Below, piece after piece: positions 1-7,941 of a stretch of DNA of 22,794 bases (the first letter of the stretch is position 1; the number at the start of each line of letters is the position of its first letter). Position numbers and translations under genes: made by a program. The notes under the pieces were generated by a model. It worked only from the letters and a program-made list of their open reading frames with translations, was not told where the DNA came from and did no database searches. The stretch is from Nitrospirae bacterium GWC2_56_14 (GTDB lineage: Bacteria > Nitrospirota > UBA9217): positions 1,413 to 24,206 of the forward strand of contig MHDY01000203.1 of NCBI GenBank assembly GCA_001803705.1. The letters run 5' to 3'.

Positions 1-1379
1 GGCTTATCGAGATGATCCTGGCCTCGCAGGGGTATAAGGTCGTTCTTGCGTCCGACGGGGAAGAGGGTATCGCCATGGCGCGGTCCGAGCGGCCGGCCTT
101 GATCCTCGTAGATTTTGTGATGCCCAAAATGAATGGGTTCCAGGTCTGCAAGACGCTCAAAGAAGACCCCGAGTTCAAGGATACGCCGATCATCCTGGTA
201 ACCTCCAAGGGTGACAAGGTCGGCAGCAAGTTCGTCGATGTCCTCGGCATCAGCGAATACTTTACCAAGCCCTTTCAGCCGGAGGAGCTCCTCGCCAAGA
301 TCCGGGAGGTGCTCGATCGAAAGAAGGCATCAGCACCGCCTCCTCCGCCGGCAAGAGAGATCCGGCCGCCTGCACCACCCACCCCGCGCGAAGTTCCCCG
401 GCCTTATGTGCCGCCACTGCCGCGCGAGGCTCCCCGGACTTTTGAGCCGCCACCACGAGAGGTTCCCAAGGCCTTTGAGCCGGCGCCGTTGCGAGAGACT
501 CATCGATCGCAGGTTCCTTCCCCTGTTTCGCCCCCGCATCACGCGGCCGCTACCGGCATAGAAGCTACGATCCGGGAGATCATCACCCAGGTGCTTGATG
601 AATTCATTGCGACCACCCTGCCTGAACTGATTCGCAAGGAGCTTGCCAGGGCACCTCATGAGGCAGGTGCCGGGATCAAGGGAAACCTCGCCAGTTTCAG
701 GATCGTCGAGGTGATGCAGATGCTCAGTATGCAGCGCCAGACCGGCAGACTCACCATCCATTCATCGTCCGAAGCAGTGGAGATCTACTTCCGGGAGGGA
801 GCGGTGGTCTTCTCCTCGGGAAACTGCGGCGATGCAGCGGCCGGTATGGACACGCTCCTCAGAAAGTCCTGCCGCGTCGATAGTGACAGCCTGCAGCATG
901 CCGTGAGCATCGCCGGAATGACCGGCGAGCAGGTCGACAAGGTCCTTATCCGGGAGAAACTCCTCGACGTACGGACCTATTCCGACTGCCTGCGTCGGCA
1001 CACCGAGTCGGTCGTGTATAAGGTCATGGCCTGGAAAGAAGGAGATTTCTCCTTTGAGAATGCTCCCCCGCCGGTCCTTGCCGTACCGCTTCAGATCAAA
1101 GTGGATGACCTGTTGCTTGAGGGCGCGCGGCGGTCCGATGAGTGGACGCTGATCCAGCAGAAGATCCCGAATTTGAACATCGTGTTCGAGCCGATGATCG
1201 GCAATGCCGAGGAGCTGACGACCCGGGGTATGAGCGACACGGACCTCAAAGTGTTCTCGCTCATCGACGGCAGGAGATCGGTCCAGGACATCATTGACGC
1301 GGACTACCTGGGCGAGTTCGATGTGGCGAAGAGCATCTTCATTTTGCTCTCGGTCAATCTGATCCGGCGGAGGCGGTAA
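1..1379 (+). CDS. Receiver-PATAN (DUF4388) response regulator, 5' partial
   Basis: The reading frame is open to the left edge, so the true start and the first beta strand with its acidic pair lie outside the window. Counting from the ATG at 12, the receiver domain covers about residues 1-103, with phospho-acceptor D34 in VDFVMPKMNG, T64 and K86 in KPF. A proline-rich linker (about 105-177) holds three degenerate copies of PRE(V/A)P(R/K)x(Y/F)xP. An amphipathic helical stretch (about 180-215) follows. A DUF4388/PATAN domain starts near residue 222 (GNLASFRIVEVMQMLSMQRQ, then TGRL, then YFREGAVVFSSG). The rest is a helical C-terminal region ending in LLSVNLIRRRR. PATAN regulators in cyanobacteria act on type IV pilus motors. 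As first visible gene of the chemosensory operon it is a likely output regulator. The PixG-like role is inferred. Confidence 0.88.
   Translation, partial: LIEMILASQGYKVVLASDGEEGIAMARSERPALILVDFVMPKMNGFQVCKTLKEDPEFKDTPIILVTSKGDKVGSKFVDVLGISEYFTKPFQPEELLAKIREVLDRKKASAPPPPPAREIRPPAPPTPREVPRPYVPPLPREAPRTFEPPPREVPKAFEPAPLRETHRSQVPSPVSPPHHAAATGIEATIREIITQVLDEFIATTLPELIRKELARAPHEAGAGIKGNLASFRIVEVMQMLSMQRQTGRLTIHSSSEAVEIYFREGAVVFSSGNCGDAAAGMDTLLRKSCRVDSDSLQHAVSIAGMTGEQVDKVLIREKLLDVRTYSDCLRRHTESVVYKVMAWKEGDFSFENAPPPVLAVPLQIKVDDLLLEGARRSDEWTLIQQKIPNLNIVFEPMIGNAEELTTRGMSDTDLKVFSLIDGRRSVQDIIDADYLGEFDVAKSIFILLSVNLIRRRR
384..491 (+). repeat. Proline-rich tandem repeat inside the receiver-PATAN gene
   Basis: Three imperfect copies of a unit of about 36 bp encode PREVPRPYVPPL, PREAPRTFEPP and PREVPKAFEPAPL, and a fourth copy decays into RETHR. 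The nucleotide copies have diverged, so this is an old expansion. It forms the flexible tether between the receiver and the PATAN domain. Confidence 0.6.
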
Positions 1380-1411
1380 GGGCCGGAGGCCCCGGAAAAT
1401 AAAACGAAAAC

Positions 1412-1440
1412 TTGACACTACCAAAGAAATGTGTTAATTT
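1412..1440 (+). promoter_or_regulatory. Sigma70-type promoter upstream of the pilH-like gene
   Basis: TTGACA at 1412-1417 is separated by exactly 17 bp from TAATTT at 1435-1440. It lies in the 97-bp gap between the receiver-PATAN gene and the CheY-like gene, in a locally AT-rich stretch. It would give an internal transcript of the chemosensory operon that leaves out the upstream regulator. Confidence 0.6.
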
Positions 1441-1476
1441 TTGACATTCATTGCAGCATTGAAAAAGGAGAAAAAA

Positions 1477-1836
1477 ATGGCGAAAATCCTGATTGCCGAC
1501 GATAGCCTGGCGGAACTTCAGATCTTTCAGGCCGCACTGCAGTCGACAGGCCACTCCATCGTTACCGTTATGGATGGTGAGGCTGCCGAAGCGAAAGTGA
1601 AGTCGGAAAAAATAGACCTCATCATTCTTGATGTCGTCATGCCTAAAAAAAATGGTTTTCAGGTGTGCCGGGATATCAAGAGCAACGACCAGTACAAGAA
1701 CATCCCGGTCATCATGGTTACGTCCAAGGACCAGGAAAGCGACAAATTCTGGGGCATGAAACAGGGTGCAGATGAGTACTTGATCAAGCCTTTCAAGCCG
1801 GAAGACCTGCTGAAGGCTGTTAAGAAGTACATCTAG
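1477..1836 (+). CDS. pilH: Single-domain CheY/PilH-like response regulator
   Basis: A 119-residue stand-alone receiver. The acidic pair is D8-D9 (ILIADDS), the phospho-acceptor is D52 in LDVVMPKKNG, T82 and K104 (LIKPF) complete the site. The stretch VTSKDQESDKFWGMKQGADE resembles PilH/PilG-type regulators more than flagellar CheY. The ATG at 1477 is chosen over an in-frame TTG at 1441 because an AAAGGAG-type ribosome binding site sits just upstream and the TTG would fall within a base of the predicted -10 box. It lies between the receiver-PATAN gene and a cheW gene, and is probably phosphorylated by the CheA encoded at 4316. The symbol rests on resemblance and context only. Confidence 0.88.
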   Translation: MAKILIADDSLAELQIFQAALQSTGHSIVTVMDGEAAEAKVKSEKIDLIILDVVMPKKNGFQVCRDIKSNDQYKNIPVIMVTSKDQESDKFWGMKQGADEYLIKPFKPEDLLKAVKKYI

Positions 1837-1853
1837 CCCTGGAGGGAGGCCGT

Positions 1854-2360
1854 TTGGCCGACATGCACAGTGATGCAGCCGCGAACTCAAACGAGGTCAT
1901 GCCCGAGGTCATGCCCGGCGAAGAGATACGGGTGTGCCTTTTTCGCATTGGCGAGGATTCCTATGCCATCCCGGTCGGCATGTTGACGGAAATCATCATC
2001 CCCCAGAAGCTGTTCCCGGTCCCGACCACACCGCCGCACGTCCTCGGGGTCATCAACCTGCGAGGCAATATCGTTCCGATTGTTGATATCCGCCCGGTGC
2101 TTTCCCTGCCACGACAGTCCGAACCAGGCCAGATCGCAATTTTAAAGCATGGACCGATCACCCTGGGCATCGTTGTTGACGACGTCTCCGAAGTGGTCGC
2201 TGTGCCGGAAAGCAGCCTCATGGCGATCCCGGCGGAGAGCGCCCTGCAGTCAACCGGCAAGAACCGGAGCCGCTTTGCCCTGGCCCTGATCCCGCGGGAG
2301 CACTCCGTTGCGGCGCTGTTGAACGTTGAAAAGATAATCGACGAGATCAAATTGTCGTGA
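1854..2360 (+). CDS. CheW-like coupling protein (PilI/PixI position)
   Basis: 168 residues with one CheW domain (about 25-165): VCLFRIGEDSYAIPVGMLTE, VLGVINLRGNIVPIVDIRPV and LGIVVDDVSEVV are the usual CheW blocks. CheW joins chemoreceptors to the CheA kinase at the cytoplasmic face of the membrane. A TTG start at 1854 is preferred because GGAGG at 1841-1845 lies 8 nt upstream, whereas the next ATG (1863) is poorly spaced. The N-terminus carries a small duplication, EVMPEVMP. It follows the CheY-like gene by 17 nt and precedes the MCP gene, so it is probably the main adaptor for that receptor. Confidence 0.9.
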   Translation: MADMHSDAAANSNEVMPEVMPGEEIRVCLFRIGEDSYAIPVGMLTEIIIPQKLFPVPTTPPHVLGVINLRGNIVPIVDIRPVLSLPRQSEPGQIAILKHGPITLGIVVDDVSEVVAVPESSLMAIPAESALQSTGKNRSRFALALIPREHSVAALLNVEKIIDEIKLS

Positions 2361-2361
2361 T

Positions 2362-2406
2362 CGAACTTATTGTTCGCTGAGTCTTCCGGCGGCAGGACCT
2401 CCGCCG
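2362..2406 (+). other. Two small hairpins between cheW and the MCP gene
   Basis: The gap contains CGAAC-TTATT-GTTCG (2362-2376) and CGGCGG-8 nt-CCGCCG (2387-2406). Neither is followed by a T run, so they are unlikely to be full terminators. They could stabilise mRNA ends or tune expression of the receptor. This is a weak call made by eye. Confidence 0.3.
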
Positions 2407-2443
2407 CTACATGCGTGAAATATCCACACGTAAGGAGCAAACC

Positions 2444-4309
2444 ATGAAACTCAAGAACCCCTTCAGACGCATAAGCATCCAGACCAAGATCGTGTTCATG
2501 ATCCTGAGCATGTCGGCCGTTTTCGGCGCGGGCCTTCTGGTTTTCATCTATGCCCAGATCCAGACCACGATCAAGGACGAGGCGATCAATAAGACGCTCA
2601 TTCTGGCCGACGGTCTGAGCGTGAAGGCCGCTGAGCCGGTGCAGGTGGAAGACCTCAATGCGCTGCAGTTCATACAAGGTGAAGCGATCAGTCAGCCGGA
2701 CGTGGCCTACTGCTTTATCCGTGACGGCAGGGGACGGGTGCTCTCGTCCTCCTTCGAAGGGAACGTGATCCCGGCCGAGCTGCAGAACATTAACATGCTG
2801 GCGGCCGGCGCGCCCTTCGGGACGCAGGCAGCCACGGTTTCCATGAGGGACCGCGTTATCGAGATCATCGACATCGCCTCACCGATCGCGAACGGCACAC
2901 TCGGCACGGTGCATGTCGGCCTGAACATGACGCTGATCAAGCTGAACATCAGGAGGCTTCTCACCACGATCATGTACTGGGGCATCGGGGCGCTGGGGAT
3001 GATCGTCTTCTTCACTCTCTTCGTCACGTACCGCATCATCCGGCCGGTGAAGGACCTGATGATCGTGGCCGAGGCCCTTGGCCGCGGCGATCTGTCAAAA
3101 AAAGCGAACGTGAAGACCGGTGACGAACTGGGGCAGCTGGGCGAGACGCTGAACCAGACCATCGACCGTCTGCAGGGTCTGATCCAGACCGAAACCGACC
3201 GGGACAAGATGCAGCACCAGGTCATGGATCTGCTGTCGGTCGTGAGCTCTGCGGCCGAAGGCGACCTGACGGTGAAGGCCGAAGTGACCGCCGACGCCCT
3301 GGGTTCCGTGGCCGACGCATTCAACCTCATGATCACCGGTCTTATGTCGCTGGTCACCCAGGCGCACAATGTGGCCCTCGAGATCCAGCGCTCCACGACG
3401 GACATCCTCCATTCTTCCGACCGGATGAAGCAGGGCGCCGAGCAGCAGACCAATCAGATCAAGAACGCGTCGGACGCGGTGAACACCATGTCCAATACCA
3501 CGCAGCGCATGGCGCAGAACGCCGATGCCGCCACTCAGACATCGCTCAAGGCCACGCAGGCGGCCATCAAAGGCGGGGCGTCGGTGACGGAGACCATCAA
3601 GGGCATGCAGCGCATCCGGGCTGCGGTGCAGACCACCGGGAAAAAGATCAAGGGCCTGGGCGAGCGCTCGCTCGAGATCGGCGCCATCATCGAAGTGATC
3701 AACGAAATCGCGACCCAGACGAACCTGCTGGCACTGAACGCCGCCATCGAAGCCGCGCGGGCCGGCGAGCAGGGCAGGGGCTTCGCGGTCGTTGCCGACG
3801 AAGTGCGGAAACTGGCGGAACGCGCCGCCCGCGCGACGAAGGACATCACCGGCCTGATCAAGGGCATTCAGGTGGAAACGAGCGAAGCCGTGACGGTTAT
3901 GGAAGAAGGAACGCGCGAGGTGGAGGAAGGAACCAAGCTTGCCGACCAGGCCGGCGCCGCACTCCGCGAGATCGAACAGATCGTTAAACAGACCGCCGTG
4001 CTCATGACGGACATCACCAAGGCGGCCGACGACCAGGTGGAGGTCACGGCGCAGGTGGTGCACTCCATGGATACCATCTCCAAACTTACCCAGGAAACCA
4101 CCCATGGCGTGCAGGATACCGTGTCGACCATCGGCAAACTGGCCGATCTTTCGACCAGGCTGACCAGCGCGATCGGCCGGTTTAAACTGGGCAAGGAGTA
4201 TCAGCTTCCAGCGGCCGAATCGGAGCTCCCCGCGCTCGAGGGTTTCCCGGCGATCACCACGGACATCACGACGAGCGATGAAGAGATCAAGCTCGGGTTT
4301 ATTGAGTAG
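2444..4309 (+). CDS. Transmembrane methyl-accepting chemotaxis protein (PilJ-like)
   Basis: 621 residues. A first membrane segment (about 15-36) and a second (about 174-197) enclose a periplasmic sensor region of about 135 residues that I cannot assign to a named family. A HAMP domain follows (about 198-250), then a second HAMP-like segment (about 265-318, AAEGDLTVKAEVTADALGSV), as in PilJ/PixJ receptors. The signalling hairpin tip is clear at about 420-450 (IATQTNLLALNAAIEAARAG, then GRGFAVVADEVRKLAER). No C-terminal CheR-docking pentapeptide is seen. The ATG at 2444 has TAAGGAG 6 nt upstream; an earlier in-frame ATG at 2411 has none and is rejected. It should control the CheA encoded 6 nt downstream. 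Confidence 0.93.
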   Translation: MKLKNPFRRISIQTKIVFMILSMSAVFGAGLLVFIYAQIQTTIKDEAINKTLILADGLSVKAAEPVQVEDLNALQFIQGEAISQPDVAYCFIRDGRGRVLSSSFEGNVIPAELQNINMLAAGAPFGTQAATVSMRDRVIEIIDIASPIANGTLGTVHVGLNMTLIKLNIRRLLTTIMYWGIGALGMIVFFTLFVTYRIIRPVKDLMIVAEALGRGDLSKKANVKTGDELGQLGETLNQTIDRLQGLIQTETDRDKMQHQVMDLLSVVSSAAEGDLTVKAEVTADALGSVADAFNLMITGLMSLVTQAHNVALEIQRSTTDILHSSDRMKQGAEQQTNQIKNASDAVNTMSNTTQRMAQNADAATQTSLKATQAAIKGGASVTETIKGMQRIRAAVQTTGKKIKGLGERSLEIGAIIEVINEIATQTNLLALNAAIEAARAGEQGRGFAVVADEVRKLAERAARATKDITGLIKGIQVETSEAVTVMEEGTREVEEGTKLADQAGAALREIEQIVKQTAVLMTDITKAADDQVEVTAQVVHSMDTISKLTQETTHGVQDTVSTIGKLADLSTRLTSAIGRFKLGKEYQLPAAESELPALEGFPAITTDITTSDEEIKLGFIE

Positions 4310-4315
4310 AGACCT

Positions 4316-7066
4316 ATGGCCGCACCCTTTGACAAATCCGGGATCATAGAGTTCTTCCTGATAGAGGCCGGGGAACACATCCAGAACCTCAATAAGGGAC
4401 TGTTGTCCCTTGAGAAGGACCCGAAAAACAGCGGCATGATCGATGAGCTCTTCCGGGCGGCACACACGCTCAAGGGATCTGCCGCAATGATGGGTTTTCA
4501 GGGGATCAGCGATGTGGCCCATAAGGCCGAGGACATGCTCGGCCAGTTCCGCGCCGGCTCAGCCCCGATCCGGAAGGACACGCTCAATTTCCTTTTCGAC
4601 AGCGTCGATGCCATCAACATCCTGGTCGACGGTGTATCCTCGAACAAGCCCGAAGACCCCCTCCTCGTTGAAAGCATCTCGCAGTCATACAAGGACGTTG
4701 TCGACAATCTGCAGAAAGCCGCTGCCCCCGCGACCGGGGGAAAGGCGAAAGACTCCCCGCTGTCTGCACCCGCTGCCGTGCCTCCTCCCAAGAAGCAGCG
4801 GGACGAACTCGACGAAGCCTGGGAAAAGAGCTTCGCCCCTGTTCCTCCGGGCGGGAAAGCTGCAGCTCCACCTTCTGCCGCAAAAACAGCTCCTCCGGCT
4901 CCGCCAAAAAAGAAAAAAGACGAGGTTGACGAAGCCTGGGAGCGGACCTTTGATATCGGGATCAGTGCGCCGTCGCAGACCCCTGCGGGAGGAACTGCTC
5001 CGCGTTTCGGGAAAGGCCCGCTGGACGATGAGCGCAAGCCCTTTGCCGCCGGCGGTGAACGGGCAGCCTCTCCGGCCGCACCGACGCGGCCTTCGGACGC
5101 GACCGCAGCCGCAGAAACGGCATCGCTCAGAGACGAGATCGAAGCAGCCAAAAAAGAGGGGACCCCGGAACGGCGCGGCATCGGACGGCGGGCAGTGGAC
5201 GCAATCGACGTCGAGAAGCAGTTCATCCGCGTCAACATCGAGCGGCTCGATAACCTCATGAACCTGGTGGGCGAGATGATCGTCAACCGCAACCGGCTGG
5301 CACGACAGGTGGATTTCATCAAGTCGCTTCGCGAGGAGCTTGCGTTCAGCCAGGGTCGGCTGCTCCATGAGATCAAGAAGTTCGAGGAGAAGTACGAGTA
5401 TACCATGAACGTCGAGACGCCGGGTCCGCAGCAGCCCGCGGCCGAGCAGAACCAGGATTTCTTTGAGCTCGAATTCGACCGGTATGACGACTTCAACCTG
5501 CTGTCGCGAAAATTGACGGAGATCACGAACGACACGAACGAGATCATGACGGAACTTGCGGGATTCTTCGATTCCTTCGAGCTGGATACGGCGCGGATCT
5601 CGACGATCACGACCAACCTGCAGGACGAGATCACCATGGCCCGCATGGTCGAGATGGATAAGCTCTACCAGTTGTTCCAGCGGCCCGTCCGCGACCTTGC
5701 GCAGGCCGAGAATAAAAAAGTGAACATGGTGGTGAAGGGCGGAGAAACGAAGATCGACAAGACGATCTTCGAGATCATCTCGGACCCGCTCATGCATATG
5801 ATCCGGAATTCCATTTCCCATGGGATCGAGACCGTCGAAAATCGTAAAAAAGCGGGCAAGGAGCCGATCGGGTTGATCCTCCTGAACGCACGGCACGAGG
5901 GAAACAACATCGTGATCGAGATAGAAGACGACGGCAGGGGCATGGACCCGGTCGTACTTCGCAAGGCAGCCGTGGACAAAGGTTTCATGAGCACTGCCGA
6001 AGCGCAGGCATTGTCCGACACCGAGGTCCTGAACCTTATCTTCCGCCCCGGGTTCTCGACGACGGAAACCGTCGGCAAGGTCTCCGGACGGGGAGTGGGC
6101 ATGGATGTGGTGTCTACGCATCTGGCCAAGATCAACGGCCGAATAGAGATCAAGACCGAAAAAGGCGTAGGCACCAAGTTCGTTATCCGGCTGCCGCTCA
6201 CGCTTGCCATTGCCCAGGCCCTGATCATCAAGTTCAAGGACCAGGAGCTTGCCGTTCCGATGACCCTGGTGGAGGAGACCACCCGGTTCTCGGAGAAGGA
6301 TATTCAGCGCGCAGCGGGAGAAGAGATGGTGAACCTGCGCGGCACGCTGGTGCGGCTTCACAAGCTCAATGAGGTGCTCGGCATCGGAAAGTTCCCGAAA
6401 AAAGAGGATACCTACCGGCATCCTACGCTGATCCTCGGCATGGCTGAAAAGCGACTGGCCCTGATGGTGGAAGATATCACCGGCCGGGAAGAGATCGTCG
6501 TGAAGTCCCTGGGAGATTATCTTCGGAGCGTAAAGCTGTTCTCCGGAGCGACCATTTCCGGAGAAGGCAATGTGCGGCTGATCATCAATGTTGCCACGCT
6601 CTTTGGCGACGAGGCGACGGTCACGATGACGGCCAATATTGTAGCGGGCAAGGAAACCGCGCCGGAGCTCTCCAAGCGAAAACCGCGCATCCTGGTCGTT
6701 GACGATTCAATCAGTATCCGGAAATACGTGCAACGGTTCCTGGACCGCGTGGGGTATGATGTCGAAGTGGCGCCCGACGGCATGGAGGCGCTCAATATCA
6801 TGGGCAAGGCAAAATTTGATGCGGTCATTTCCGATCTGGAAATGCCGGTCATGCACGGCTACGATCTTATGGCCGAGATGAAAAGGAACCCGGCGCTCAT
6901 GAACATTCCCGTGGTCGTGCTGACGTCGCGTGCGGGGGACAAGCACCGGCAGAAGGCGATCGAAATGGGCGCTCAGGACTATCTGGTAAAACCGTTCGAG
7001 GAGCAGGAGATGCTCGGGGTGCTCAAGAAAGTCTTGAGCAGTGCAGTTCTTGCCGGCCGCGGCTGA
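4316..7066 (+). CDS. cheA: Hybrid chemotaxis histidine kinase CheA with C-terminal receiver
   Basis: 916 residues. An Hpt domain (about 1-110) carries phosphorylatable H50 in RAAHTLKGSAAMMG. A long Ala/Pro-rich linker (about 110-295) replaces a recognisable P2 domain and holds two copies of a KKxxDExDEAWExxF motif. The dimerisation helices start near 299 (IERLDNLMNLVGEMIVNRNR) and carry an acidic insertion like that of PilL/ChpA kinases. The ATPase domain shows N498 in HMIRNSISHGIE, DDGRGMD and SGRGVGMDVV; the N box has Ser where many CheAs have Asp. A CheW-like P5 domain (about 640-775) and a receiver (D796-D797, phospho-acceptor D840, LVKPF) complete it. Only a weak ribosome binding site is visible. 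It is the central kinase of the operon. Confidence 0.95.
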   Translation: MAAPFDKSGIIEFFLIEAGEHIQNLNKGLLSLEKDPKNSGMIDELFRAAHTLKGSAAMMGFQGISDVAHKAEDMLGQFRAGSAPIRKDTLNFLFDSVDAINILVDGVSSNKPEDPLLVESISQSYKDVVDNLQKAAAPATGGKAKDSPLSAPAAVPPPKKQRDELDEAWEKSFAPVPPGGKAAAPPSAAKTAPPAPPKKKKDEVDEAWERTFDIGISAPSQTPAGGTAPRFGKGPLDDERKPFAAGGERAASPAAPTRPSDATAAAETASLRDEIEAAKKEGTPERRGIGRRAVDAIDVEKQFIRVNIERLDNLMNLVGEMIVNRNRLARQVDFIKSLREELAFSQGRLLHEIKKFEEKYEYTMNVETPGPQQPAAEQNQDFFELEFDRYDDFNLLSRKLTEITNDTNEIMTELAGFFDSFELDTARISTITTNLQDEITMARMVEMDKLYQLFQRPVRDLAQAENKKVNMVVKGGETKIDKTIFEIISDPLMHMIRNSISHGIETVENRKKAGKEPIGLILLNARHEGNNIVIEIEDDGRGMDPVVLRKAAVDKGFMSTAEAQALSDTEVLNLIFRPGFSTTETVGKVSGRGVGMDVVSTHLAKINGRIEIKTEKGVGTKFVIRLPLTLAIAQALIIKFKDQELAVPMTLVEETTRFSEKDIQRAAGEEMVNLRGTLVRLHKLNEVLGIGKFPKKEDTYRHPTLILGMAEKRLALMVEDITGREEIVVKSLGDYLRSVKLFSGATISGEGNVRLIINVATLFGDEATVTMTANIVAGKETAPELSKRKPRILVVDDSISIRKYVQRFLDRVGYDVEVAPDGMEALNIMGKAKFDAVISDLEMPVMHGYDLMAEMKRNPALMNIPVVVLTSRAGDKHRQKAIEMGAQDYLVKPFEEQEMLGVLKKVLSSAVLAGRG

Positions 7067-7084
7067 TCTCCCAATAGAAAAAGT

Positions 7085-7495
7085 ATGGCTGAAGGAACAC
7101 GGTATCTTATACTCTCGCTGCAGGGAGAGGGCTACGCCATTCCCATCTCCCGTCTGCTGGAGATCACGGTGCCGCGCGATATCCAGAAGGATAAAAGCCT
7201 GTCCGAGGTGTTCGAGGGAAAATGCGAGTTTCGCGGCAGGCTCGTCCCGGTGCTCAACCTGAAAAAGATCTTTAACCTTTCAGGAAACAAGGGTGCGGCG
7301 CTGCTCATGGTGCAGAGCGCCAAAGGTACGATAGGCCTCCTGGTTGATGAGGTTTCTGAGATTTTTGACACGGCGCAGAAACCGGCTCCCGTGCCCGCTG
7401 GTGTTCTGAACCCCAGCATGCGGTATTACGGTGGGATCCTCCGGCATCGCGACAGCCTGGTGCTGCTTCTGAACGAGGACGGCCTGCTGCCATGA
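7085..7495 (+). CDS. Second CheW-like coupling protein
   Basis: 136 residues, essentially one CheW domain: YLILSLQGEGYAIPISRLLE, CEFRGRLVPVLNLKKIF and IGLLVDEVSEIF match the family blocks. It starts 18 nt after cheA with no strong ribosome binding site and ends in an ATGA overlap with the next cheW gene, which indicates translational coupling. Extra CheW paralogues in one cluster usually serve different receptors or fill CheW-only rings in the array. Which applies here cannot be told from sequence. Confidence 0.88.
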   Translation: MAEGTRYLILSLQGEGYAIPISRLLEITVPRDIQKDKSLSEVFEGKCEFRGRLVPVLNLKKIFNLSGNKGAALLMVQSAKGTIGLLVDEVSEIFDTAQKPAPVPAGVLNPSMRYYGGILRHRDSLVLLLNEDGLLP

Positions 7496-7941
7496 CGACC
7501 AACTATTTGCTCTTTTTACTGTCAGGAAGGTTGTTCGGTGTTAAGCTCGACGGTGCCATTGAGATCCTGCCCTGGCGCCCTTCCCGACGCGTGCCGCTGT
7601 CCTACTCGTATGTAGAGGGGCTGCTCGATTACCGGGGGGTCGTGTATCCCGTTTTCAATATCGCTCAGCAGCTGGGCATGGTCAAGCAGGGGCCGATCGG
7701 CTTTACCGCCGAGGAGTCGGCAGGCAGGAGAAGCGGACAGAGCATTATCCTGCTCGAGGTGAAGAAGAGCCCCTTCGGCATCGTCGTCGATTCTGTCGTG
7801 AAGATGACCCCGCTGACAAACCCGGTGGCAGGTACGGTCAAGCCGCAGGGCGTAAATCCGAATTTTGTTCAGGGGTTTGTCTATGAAGGCGATAGCGAAA
7901 TTATGATACTCGATGGTGAAAGGTTGCTACATGCCGGTTAA
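7492..7941 (+). CDS. Third CheW-like coupling protein, divergent
   Basis: 149 residues with a CheW fold pattern: LLFLLSGRLFGVKLDGAIEI, VEGLLDYRGVVYPVFNIAQQ and FGIVVDSVVKMT. An extra loop (about 65-82, FTAEESAGRRSGQ) and the weaker consensus make it the most divergent of the three CheW copies. Its start overlaps the preceding cheW stop by 4 nt and its 3' end overlaps the next receiver gene by 11 nt, so these genes are co-translated. It may couple a different receptor or bind a regulator instead of CheA. Confidence 0.82.
   Translation: MTTNYLLFLLSGRLFGVKLDGAIEILPWRPSRRVPLSYSYVEGLLDYRGVVYPVFNIAQQLGMVKQGPIGFTAEESAGRRSGQSIILLEVKKSPFGIVVDSVVKMTPLTNPVAGTVKPQGVNPNFVQGFVYEGDSEIMILDGERLLHAG

Noticed and set aside
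3095..4522. Long minus-strand open frame opposite the MCP gene
   Set aside because: It is antisense to a complete MCP with unmistakable signalling motifs; its product is a His/Arg/Gly-rich shadow of a GC-rich codon pattern.
4685..6421. Minus-strand open frame of 578 codons opposite cheA
   Set aside because: The plus strand encodes the Hpt, dimerisation and ATPase domains of CheA here; the antisense product has no recognisable domain.
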